DNA of 5,692 nt from NCBI GenBank assembly GCA_003162595.1, contig PMNJ01000298.1, positions 1-5,692 of the forward strand, read 5' to 3'. Position 1 is the first letter of the stretch. Each line of letters opens with the position of its first letter. Of this stretch, positions 1-5,310 are shown one piece after another. The stretch is from Bacteroidales bacterium (GTDB lineage: Bacteria > Bacteroidota > Bacteroidia > Bacteroidales > VadinHA17). The translations under genes and the position numbers were made by a program. The notes under the pieces were generated by a model. That model did no database searches, was not told the DNA's origin, and was given only the letters and a program-made list of their open reading frames with translations.

Positions 1-42
1 CAGAAACAGAATAACATACAGAACTACAGAAAGTCTCTTCAT
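1..42 (-). CDS. N-terminus of an exported protein, cut by the left window edge
   Basis: Only the first 14 codons are inside the window. Read on the minus strand from the ATG at 42-40 they give MKRLSVVLYVILFL: two basic residues followed by an unbroken hydrophobic run, which is the start of a Sec signal peptide or signal anchor. The frame is open to the window edge. A TATATTTG box lies about 36 bases upstream on the same strand, and no other start competes. The gene lies 222 bases downstream of the PorP/SprF-like gene on the same strand, so it may belong to the same T9SS/cell-surface locus, but it appears to have its own promoter. The product cannot be named from 14 residues. Confidence 0.6.
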   Translation of the reverse strand, partial: MKRLSVVLYVILFL

Positions 43-77
43 CTCAGATTGAATATTTGTTAAACATTAGTCAGGCG

Positions 78-85
78 CAAATATA
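78..85 (-). promoter_or_regulatory. Bacteroidota-type -7 promoter box upstream of the left-edge gene
   Basis: The minus strand reads TATATTTG, an exact match to the Bacteroidota -7 consensus TAnnTTTG. It ends 35 bases before the ATG at 42, which would leave a leader of roughly 30 nt. No clear TTTG -33 element lies 19-21 bases further upstream, so the call rests on the -7 box, its position and its orientation. The leader has no Shine-Dalgarno sequence. Confidence 0.45.
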
Positions 86-152
86 AACAAATTAATAAAT
101 GACACTTAATAACATATATAATTTTATCCTTGTTTTATATGATAATTGGCGT

Positions 153-247
153 AAAGGCGCAATAGCTTCACGCTACAATGATAAAACCGTTTCCTGGTTT
201 GATGATTTAGCTCGTTTTTGGATTAACCGTTATGCCCTTGCGCCTTT
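153..247. repeat. Imperfect inverted repeat with 10-bp perfect arms and a 75-bp centre
   Basis: AAAGGCGCAA at 153-162 is the exact reverse complement of TTGCGCCTTT at 238-247. Beyond the arms, after two mismatches, GGC (149-151 side) again pairs with GCC on the other side. The centre holds a smaller inverted repeat (TAGC at 163-166 with GCTA at 172-175), a 5-bp hairpin (AAACC/GGTTT at 184-200) and two direct copies of AACCGTT (185-191 and 225-231). It lies between the PorP-like gene and the left-edge gene. It could be a degenerate intergenic repeat element, or a folded 3' region of the PorP transcript. It has no poly-T tail typical of an intrinsic terminator. Confidence 0.5.
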
Positions 248-260
248 GAGCCTTTGAGCC
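242..260. repeat. Short 8-bp tandem repeat (GCCTTTGA, about 2.4 copies)
   Basis: GCCTTTGA is repeated at 242-249 and 250-257 and followed by GCC. It overlaps the right arm of the larger inverted repeat and ends four bases before the stop codon of the PorP-like gene. It looks like low-copy simple-sequence DNA. Confidence 0.6.
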
Positions 261-264
261 ATTA

Positions 265-1251
265 TTAGAATTCCGGACATGGTATTGCCCTGATTCGCTT
301 TTTAAGCTGACCTAACGACAGATTATTGAATTCATAAACAAGTGAAATCTCATGAGCACCACCTGTTGAACCTATCAGGCTGGAAATGGTAAAATCGTAG
401 CTGTACCCTATATGAAGCTGCTTTGTTTTAATTCCTATTAAACCGATGATTGCATCACCGGCCTGAGATGTTACCAGAGGTATTCCCCTGTACCATACAC
501 CAAATATAATAGGATCCTTATAAAAATACAGGCCGAGATCAGACTGGTAGAATTTACCCTGTTTCTGAAAGTTAATAGCTACCGAAAGAATTTCCTGCGA
601 TTTTTGACGTAACCGGGTCTGTTTCAAAATCTGAGTACCTCCGTAAAAATTAAATTTAACCGGAAGGGTGGCATCATTCCCATAAAATGATGTTTTAGGA
701 GTAAGCAGATGATCAAGCGTAAACCCGGCCCAGGTTCTTGAATTATATATAAGTGCGGAGGTAGCAAAATCTATATCAGCTACATTATCGAAAGGAGGAG
801 GTGTTACTGATGGTGATGTTCCACTTCCTGTTATCTGACTGTTAAAGACAAGTTTCCCTATATCAAGCCCCAGATAATAGAATTTAAAGTTAACTCCGGG
901 TCTTATATGCCACTCCTTATTTATATTAAAGTCATATGAATAAAGCAGTCCGATATTTGTTGTACTCAAATTTCCTGATCCTGCAACATCATAAGTTGCA
1001 AGTACGCCGATACCCGAATTAAAGTTTGGCATGGCTTTATCGAACGAAATGCTATAGGTATTAAACACTCCAGGAACTGCAGGCCATTGATCTCTGTAGT
1101 TAACAGCAAGTCGGTATTCATTAGTCGCACCTGCAAAGGATGGCGAAAGATACAATGGGTTTGCGTAAAACTGGGAGAATGTAGGATCCTGACCAAAACT
1201 ATCTGTTACTATGATGAATGACAGCCCGACAAAATATATGATCCGCTTCAC
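265..1251 (-). CDS. PorP/SprF family type IX secretion system outer-membrane protein
   Basis: Members of this family are outer-membrane beta-barrel proteins linked to T9SS; SprF of Flavobacterium johnsoniae is needed to secrete the adhesin SprB, and PorP is a component in Porphyromonas gingivalis. Read from a GTG at 1251 the protein has 328 residues, the usual family length, starting with a signal peptide (about 1-20, ending SFG before Q21). The family signature follows at once: QDPTFSQFY, then NPLYLSPSFAG (about 21-41), then YRDQWP near 52. The rest has alternating, aromatic-rich strands expected of a barrel, including a typical C-terminal IGYSYDFTIS...GAHEISLVYEF section. No ATG is available: a TTG at 1254 precedes the GTG, and AGGA at 1261-1264 could serve either; GTG gives the usual MKR start. 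It lies 199 bases downstream of the PKD/T9SS-CTD gene, its likely partner. Which substrate it serves is inference. Confidence 0.9.
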   Translation of the reverse strand: MKRIIYFVGLSFIIVTDSFGQDPTFSQFYANPLYLSPSFAGATNEYRLAVNYRDQWPAVPGVFNTYSISFDKAMPNFNSGIGVLATYDVAGSGNLSTTNIGLLYSYDFNINKEWHIRPGVNFKFYYLGLDIGKLVFNSQITGSGTSPSVTPPPFDNVADIDFATSALIYNSRTWAGFTLDHLLTPKTSFYGNDATLPVKFNFYGGTQILKQTRLRQKSQEILSVAINFQKQGKFYQSDLGLYFYKDPIIFGVWYRGIPLVTSQAGDAIIGLIGIKTKQLHIGYSYDFTISSLIGSTGGAHEISLVYEFNNLSLGQLKKRIRAIPCPEF

Positions 1252-1377
1252 CAAAATCGATCCTGTTAGGTTTATATTGACGAAAATAGTTAAATGAAAT
1301 CAAAATCTATCACGATTTAACGAATTTTATGCCTAAAAGATTCGTCTTCACTCAATAATTTTACTAAAAGGATAAAG

Positions 1378-1401
1378 AAATTGGACGAATACCACCAATT
1401 T
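1378..1401 (-). terminator. Weak candidate hairpin downstream of the PKD gene
   Basis: AAATTGG (1378-1384) and CCAATTT (1395-1401) form a perfect 7-bp stem with a 10-base loop. On the minus strand it starts 49 bases after the stop codon of the PKD gene and is followed by the T-rich CTTTATCCTTTT. The stem is AT-rich and the T tract interrupted, so termination would be weak at best. The rest of the 1252-1450 spacer shows no open reading frame and no convincing promoter; the nearest match to a -7 box is TAGATTTTG at 1309-1301, one base too long. Confidence 0.25.
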
Positions 1402-1450
1402 TGCGATGAAAAAGCAGATGAAGTTTATACCTTATATCATCCTGTAAATG

Positions 1451-2785
1451 TCAGTTTTTAAGAAGAGTCACATCACCCACTTTTATAAAAGGCTCACCAT
1501 TTCTGAATTTTCCACGGACTTTCCAGATGTAAACGCCCGGTTCACATAATTGACCATTATTATAGCCATCCCAACCTAAATTTATATCATTGCTTTCAAA
1601 TATCTGGATTCCGAGTTTACTGAATATTTTTAGCTGATACTCAGATACGCCTGAATAAGATGGATGAAATACCAGTGCAGCTTCATCACTCTTCGAGGAA
1701 TAATAACCACCTGACGGACCTTGAGTATTTGGTATGAATGCATTCGGAAAACTGATGAAATACTGTAAACCCGAAAGTGCATTATAAACAATTGCCGAAT
1801 CTGAACAACCCAAATCTGATAATACTGCAAGTCTAATGTTACAATTGCTGTATTTTGCATAAACGTGACTGGGCTCAAATTCTTCAGAAGTGGAACCATC
1901 CCCGAAATCCCATTTGAAATGTAATGCATTAGTTGAATAATTAAGAAAACGGATCTCATCATTAGGATTGACAGATTTTTCGGAAGCAATTTCGAAATGG
2001 GCCTGTGGCCTGGGATGAACCGTTACAGTAGCAGAGGATGATAAAGATTTTCTGTCAGGGCAATAAACTTCCAGAACAACTCTATATTCCCCTTCAACAT
2101 CAAAGATCCATTCCGGATCCTTTTTGTTCGAATACCCACCGTCACCAAATGTCCATCTGCAAGAATCACAGGAAGTTGGTTTAAAATGAAACCTCACTTT
2201 CAGGGGAGCACAGCCAACAGTATCATAAGGATCAATCAAGAATGTTTCCTGGTTAAATCCACTCTGAAGCTTTTTCTTATCAGGCGTTGATTCAGCAAAT
2301 AAGCCATTTTTAGAATATGAGTTATTTATACCAGTTGGGAGAGGAGTGCTGTCTTGATGTGATACAACCACTTTTGAAGCTTCAGATTCTGACTTTTCAG
2401 GAAGTGTTGAAACTTCTATGCTCTTTTTTGATTCACTGTGAAAAACAGTTGAGCTGCCTGGCTTTTTTCTGACAGGTTCTACAACCGGGACTTCAATATA
2501 CCTGCTAGTATCAGTTTTGTTTAAATTTCCCGGAGTATTTAAAGGATTTAATTGATAAGAGTTATGAGATCCTGAAAAAAGCATTACGGTGGCTGTTATT
2601 CCAGTTATCACAATTCCTCCAATATAATATACGTTTAGCCTGGAAGGATTAAAACGCATGAATTCTTTTCTTCCTACCCGGCGCATAAGGATTGATTTGA
2701 CTGCTGCATCCGGTATAATCTCAGCATCCTCTAACTTATTCCTGAATAGCTCCCTTAAATTAATATTTTGCCTTTTCGTTTTCAA
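1451..2785 (-). CDS. Membrane-anchored PKD-domain protein with T9SS type B-like C-terminal domain; putative anti-sigma/sensor
   Basis: The 444 residues divide into: a basic cytoplasmic segment (1-50, with LRELFRNKLEDAEIIPDAAV and EFMRFNP); one transmembrane helix (about 53-70); a low-complexity Ser/Pro/Lys linker (75-180); PKD domain 1 (about 184-257, with GCAPLKVRF and WTFGDG at 211-216); PKD domain 2 (about 260-335, WDFGDG at 292-297); and a C-terminal domain opening with FPNAFIPN (346-353) and ending in GWDGYNNGQLCEPGVYIWKV...GDVTLL. The last part matches the gliding-motility/T9SS type B C-terminal family. There is no ordinary N-terminal signal peptide, so the protein should sit in the inner membrane with its PKD and C-terminal domains in the periplasm. 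Lying 28 bases behind an ECF sigma gene, the N-terminus is probably an anti-sigma domain; this is inference, since no named anti-sigma motif is clear. The start is TTG at 2785; the only nearby ATG (2790) is out of frame and hits a stop after two codons. Confidence 0.85.
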   Translation of the reverse strand: MKTKRQNINLRELFRNKLEDAEIIPDAAVKSILMRRVGRKEFMRFNPSRLNVYYIGGIVITGITATVMLFSGSHNSYQLNPLNTPGNLNKTDTSRYIEVPVVEPVRKKPGSSTVFHSESKKSIEVSTLPEKSESEASKVVVSHQDSTPLPTGINNSYSKNGLFAESTPDKKKLQSGFNQETFLIDPYDTVGCAPLKVRFHFKPTSCDSCRWTFGDGGYSNKKDPEWIFDVEGEYRVVLEVYCPDRKSLSSSATVTVHPRPQAHFEIASEKSVNPNDEIRFLNYSTNALHFKWDFGDGSTSEEFEPSHVYAKYSNCNIRLAVLSDLGCSDSAIVYNALSGLQYFISFPNAFIPNTQGPSGGYYSSKSDEAALVFHPSYSGVSEYQLKIFSKLGIQIFESNDINLGWDGYNNGQLCEPGVYIWKVRGKFRNGEPFIKVGDVTLLKN

Positions 2786-2813
2786 TTCATTCTTAATCTA
2801 ATTTTCTAATTTT

Positions 2814-3377
2814 TCAGCCATTCTCCGAATAACTGCTTTTCAATTTCCCCAGCTTTTCAAGTTTATATCTTATTACAGCTTTTGCTCTGCTATACTGCGA
2901 TTTAGATGTATTTGTATCTATACCAAGCATCTCTGCAATCTCTTTATGTTTATATCCTTCTACAGCGTACAGGTTGAAAACCATTCTGTAACCTGTCGGT
3001 AACTCATTCAGCACCTTATACAACTCATCGGATGTAAAATAATCTTCCTCAAAACTGGTTATCCCTGTTTCAACTGACACATACTCCTCAATATCAACAT
3101 GATAACGATATTTAAGGTTTTTATGGTAATGAGTTATCGCGGTATTTACTGCTACCTTTCTTAACCAACCTATGAAAGAACCCGATCCTGTAAAATCTTT
3201 TATGTTATGAAATATCTTTAAAAAACTGTCCTGTAAAATATCCTCGGCCTCAGCTTTATCAGTTGCATACCTGAGACATACACCAAACAAGAGACGTGAA
3301 TACTTATCGTATAGCACCTGTTGTGCTTTTCTGTCATGCTTAGCACACAACTCTATTATTTGCCGGTCACTCATCAT
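2814..3377 (-). CDS. ECF-type RNA polymerase sigma factor
   Basis: This alternative sigma-70 factor (187 residues, normal for the extracytoplasmic-function class) directs core RNA polymerase to a specific promoter set. Region 2 spans about 21-87: EDILQDSFLKIF (45-56) is the classic core-binding stretch, and FIGWLRKVAVNTAI (68-81) is the region 2.3/2.4 stretch that melts and reads the -10 element. An acidic linker (95-118) leads to region 4 (118-172), where LPTGYRMVFNLYAVEGYKHKEIAEMLGI is the helix-turn-helix that binds the -35 element. There is no region 1 or 3. Two consecutive ATGs (3377 and 3374) could start it, and neither has a Shine-Dalgarno sequence. The membrane PKD protein follows 28 bases downstream, so the two are probably co-transcribed as a sigma/regulator pair. 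Control of T9SS or envelope genes is plausible from the neighbours (P. gingivalis SigP is an ECF factor acting on T9SS genes), but orthology to SigP is not shown here. Confidence 0.95.
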   Translation of the reverse strand: MMSDRQIIELCAKHDRKAQQVLYDKYSRLLFGVCLRYATDKAEAEDILQDSFLKIFHNIKDFTGSGSFIGWLRKVAVNTAITHYHKNLKYRYHVDIEEYVSVETGITSFEEDYFTSDELYKVLNELPTGYRMVFNLYAVEGYKHKEIAEMLGIDTNTSKSQYSRAKAVIRYKLEKLGKLKSSYSENG

Positions 3378-3479
3378 AAACTGAGGACATTTCTAAGACT
3401 TTTCAATAAAATAAAAGGTTGCATAACATAAAGAAGTTTCTTCAAAATAAATAAAATCCTGCTTTTTTAAAGTTCCCTG

Positions 3480-3495
3480 AATGACAAAGGTCATT
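3480..3495. promoter_or_regulatory. Hyphenated palindrome AATGAC-N4-GTCATT, candidate operator
   Basis: Two perfect 6-bp arms (3480-3485 and 3490-3495) flank AAAG. The inner TGAC-N4-GTCA layout has the spacing seen in Fnr/Dnr/HcpR-type sites of the Crp/Fnr family. It lies 85 bases upstream of the proline dehydrogenase start and overlaps the proposed -33 element; its centre falls about 40 bases upstream of the inferred transcription start, a usual place for a class II activator. It also lies upstream of the divergent sigma gene. The regulator is unknown. Confidence 0.4.
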
Positions 3496-3524
3496 GAAAA
3501 ATAATTTGAGATCGGCTTAATTTG
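3493..3524 (+). promoter_or_regulatory. Candidate Bacteroidota promoter for proline dehydrogenase
   Basis: ATTG at 3493-3496 (consensus TTTG, -33) is followed after 20 bases by TTAATTTG at 3517-3524 (consensus TAnnTTTG, -7). Each box has one mismatch and the spacing is the expected 19-21. Transcription would start near 3528, leaving an A-rich leader of about 50 nt with no Shine-Dalgarno sequence, as is common in this phylum. For the divergent sigma gene the best match is TTATTTTG on the minus strand (3450-3443), with no good -33 partner. Confidence 0.45.
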
Positions 3525-3579
3525 CATTTATAAAACAGATAAAAAGAAAGTTAATTTATTTAAAATATAAATTCAAATT

Positions 3580-4491
3580 ATGTTCAACAAATTTATAGCA
3601 GCAATATTGCCCTATTTCCCGAAGAAGTTTATCTGGATATTTTCAAGAGCATATATTTCAGGTGAAACTATTGAAGATGCCATGCGTGTATCTAAAGATC
3701 TGAACAGCAAAAAAATAAAAGTGACACTCGATGTTCTCGGGGAATTCATAAAAACCCTTGACGAAGCTGAGTCAAATAAAAAAGAGTATCTTCATCTTAT
3801 TGATATTTCCTACAAAAACAATATAGATGGTAATTTCTCACTTAAACCTACAAGTTTTGGTTTACTGATCGATAAGGAGATTTGTTATAATCACATACGT
3901 GAGATTGTTGTAAAAGCTGCCTCGTACCACGGGTTTATTAGAATTGATATGGAAGATTCCCCATGTACGGATGATGAGATTCTCTTATTCCGCAGGCTTA
4001 AGTCTGAGTTTCCTGCAAATGTCGGACTTGTTATACAGGCATACTTAAGAAGAACTTTTAAAGATCTGGAACGGATGTTGGACCTTAACAGCAGTACAAT
4101 TCCAGTAAATTTCAGACTCTGTAAAGGGATTTATATTGAACCTGAAGCTATCGCATTTAAAAAACATGACGAGATCAACCAGCATTACCTTGAGGACCTC
4201 GAATTCATGTTCAGAAATAAAATTTATGTAGGTATTGCCACCCATGACAAACCTCTCATTGAAAGTGCATATAACCTTATTAAAAAATATAATGTCCCGA
4301 AAGACATGTATGAATTTCAGATGTTATACGGGGTAACACCAAAACTTCGTGAAAGCATTGTAAATGAAGAACATAATATGAGAGTTTATATTCCATTCGG
4401 AAAACAATGGTTTGGTTATTCAACACGACGCCTGAAAGAAAATCCTAAAATGGCAAGTCACATTATAAAAGCAGTATTTTATAAGGGATAA
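3580..4491 (+). CDS. Stand-alone proline dehydrogenase (PRODH, FAD-dependent)
   Basis: It oxidises L-proline to 1-pyrroline-5-carboxylate, passing electrons through FAD to the respiratory quinone pool; this is the first step of proline breakdown to glutamate. The 303 residues match the short single-function class (Bacillus PutB, Thermus PRODH), not the fused PutA. The TIM-barrel landmarks are in order: SLKPTSFG (87-94, with the active-site lysine K89), RIDMEDS (121-127), QAYLRR (153-158), RLCKGIY (179-185), IATHD (219-223), FQMLYG (246-251), and VYIPFGKQW followed by GYSTRRL (269-285). Y280, R283 and R284 correspond to the YxxRR group that holds the proline carboxylate in PutA. The usual leucine after that tyrosine is serine here. 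No pyrroline-5-carboxylate dehydrogenase gene lies beside it, so the second enzyme must be encoded elsewhere. It stands alone on the plus strand between divergent and convergent neighbours. Confidence 0.95.
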   Translation: MFNKFIAAILPYFPKKFIWIFSRAYISGETIEDAMRVSKDLNSKKIKVTLDVLGEFIKTLDEAESNKKEYLHLIDISYKNNIDGNFSLKPTSFGLLIDKEICYNHIREIVVKAASYHGFIRIDMEDSPCTDDEILLFRRLKSEFPANVGLVIQAYLRRTFKDLERMLDLNSSTIPVNFRLCKGIYIEPEAIAFKKHDEINQHYLEDLEFMFRNKIYVGIATHDKPLIESAYNLIKKYNVPKDMYEFQMLYGVTPKLRESIVNEEHNMRVYIPFGKQWFGYSTRRLKENPKMASHIIKAVFYKG

Positions 4492-4494
4492 AAA

Positions 4495-4529
4495 AGGCGA
4501 CAGGACTCAGGCGTCAGGCGTGAGGTGCA
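4495..4529. repeat. Degenerate 7-bp tandem repeat, five copies
   Basis: Five 7-base units run head to tail: AGGCGAC, AGGACTC, AGGCGTC, AGGCGTG, AGGTGCA. Every unit starts with AGG, and the consensus is AGGCGTC. The array begins three bases after the proline dehydrogenase stop codon, in the spacer between two convergent genes. It looks like a decayed intergenic minisatellite. No strong terminator hairpin was found in this spacer. Confidence 0.7.
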
Positions 4530-4562
4530 GACTATGTATTATCTCCCATTCTCCTCTTCACC

Positions 4563-4586
4563 CCTTCTCCTTCTTTTACTTTTACT
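4563..4586. repeat. 6-bp tandem repeats overlapping the 3' end of the CarboxypepD_reg-like gene
   Basis: Two copies of CCTTCT (4563-4574) are followed by two copies of TTTACT (4575-4586), within a longer pyrimidine-rich stretch from about 4543 to 4590. The second TTTACT contains the minus-strand TAA stop codon. Slippage here would change the downstream spacer or repeat the stop rather than the protein body. Confidence 0.6.
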
Positions 4587-5301
4587 TCTTAAGGGATTCC
4601 ATATATTTTTTCTGGATCTGATCAAGCTCCTGCTTTGTTAGCTTTTGTTCCAACGGAGGAGGTTTTTCAGGCATCCCATGAATAAGAAGATAAGCCGCCG
4701 GGAGTAACAAAAGTGGATTTATACCAGCAATCATGTCAGAAGGAATGCCACCTTTCTCATAAGCGTCAACTTTCTGTCTCTGACGTAACACATCGTAATT
4801 AGCAGCCGGATCGCCAAGTTTTCCCTGAGTGGTTCGTCCCTGGTAGGCAGATATAGCCACATTATACCTGGCATTATCCATTATGGAAGGGACCTTACTG
4901 GGTGCATTTAAAATTTCAGATTTAAGGTTGGTAAACCTCGGAACAATAACAACCTCGCCGATTGATACAGTATCGCTATTCATAAAGATGCCCGCAACAA
5001 ACTCCCTTCCCTTAAGGGTATCACTAACAAACAATAATGAGGGTTTATAGCCCAGATGTCTGAAGAGAATTGAATCATTTCTGTTAACAAAAAAAGAAAA
5101 AGTACCGTCTGAATTACTGACCGAATTGAAGACACGGTTAATCATGACCTGCGAATTGGTCAGCGGAGAAAGGGTACTGGCATCCATCACCACACCGCGA
5201 AAAAGGATTCTGGTTCCTGTATTTTCCTGTTCCTGACAGTAACAGGATTGAATAATAAAGAATGACAAGGTAATAAAGAGGGAAATATGCTTCATAGACA
5301 T
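4582..5301 (-). CDS. Exported CarboxypepD_reg-like domain protein of unknown function
   Basis: The 239-residue protein starts with a signal peptide (hydrophobic 6-18, then QSCYCQ). Cleavage before Q23 is likely; C20 is not in a good lipobox because Q18 sits at -2. Residues about 33-118 form a CarboxypepD_reg-like beta-sandwich: FRGVVMDASTLSPL, an SDGTFSF turn (64-70), then DSILFRHLGYKP (76-87) and a GEVVIVP end strand. This domain is common at the N-terminus of TonB-dependent receptors, but no plug or barrel follows. Instead there is a polar stretch with AYQGRTTQGKLGDPAANYD (152-170), a hydrophobic segment INPLLLLPAAYLLIHG (194-209) and a charged helical tail. It lies 7 bases behind the nitroreductase gene. 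Of two in-frame ATGs (5301 and 5295), the inner one is better spaced from the AAAGGA at 5310-5305 and gives the usual MK start. The specific function is not recognised. Confidence 0.85.
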   Translation of the reverse strand: MSMKHISLFITLSFFIIQSCYCQEQENTGTRILFRGVVMDASTLSPLTNSQVMINRVFNSVSNSDGTFSFFVNRNDSILFRHLGYKPSLLFVSDTLKGREFVAGIFMNSDTVSIGEVVIVPRFTNLKSEILNAPSKVPSIMDNARYNVAISAYQGRTTQGKLGDPAANYDVLRQRQKVDAYEKGGIPSDMIAGINPLLLLPAAYLLIHGMPEKPPPLEQKLTKQELDQIQKKYMESLKK

Positions 5302-5304
5302 TAA

Positions 5305-5310
5305 TCCTTT
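5305..5310 (-). promoter_or_regulatory. Ribosome binding site inside the preceding gene's stop codon
   Basis: The minus strand reads TAAAGGATTAATGTCTATG. AAAGGA overlaps the TAA stop of the nitroreductase gene and lies 3 bases from the first ATG and 9 from the second. Because AAGGA is the 5' half of AAGGAGG, the second ATG is at the better distance. The overlap suggests co-transcription and perhaps coupled translation of the two genes. Clear sites like this are rare elsewhere in the window. Confidence 0.5.

Noticed and set aside
966..1196. 76-codon open frame inside the PorP-like gene
   Set aside because: It is a shadow of the well-supported PorP/SprF frame with no recognisable motif.
1340..1390. 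Inverted repeat ATTCGTC / GACGAAT in the spacer before the PorP-like gene
   Set aside because: Seven-base arms 37 bases apart in AT-rich DNA are expected by chance, and it overlaps the closer AAATTGG/CCAATTT hairpin.
1406..1447. Plus-strand 13-codon frame (MKKQMKFIPYIIL)
   Set aside because: It is too short, has no ribosome binding site or promoter, and lies in a spacer between minus-strand genes.
1630..1989. 119-codon open frame on the minus strand inside the PKD gene
   Set aside because: It lies wholly within the PKD/T9SS-CTD reading frame, which shows clear domains; the other frame shows none.
1451..2785. PKD protein as a simple secreted T9SS adhesin
   Set aside because: It lacks a normal N-terminal signal peptide: 50 polar, basic residues precede the only hydrophobic helix, which fits a membrane anchor better.
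3367..3390. Seven-codon upstream frame (ATG at 3390) overlapping the sigma factor start
   Set aside because: It is short, has no ribosome binding site and is easily explained by chance; leader control is not supported.
4045..4245. 66-codon minus-strand frame inside proline dehydrogenase
   Set aside because: It is antisense to the catalytic core of a clear PRODH, with no ribosome binding site or motif.
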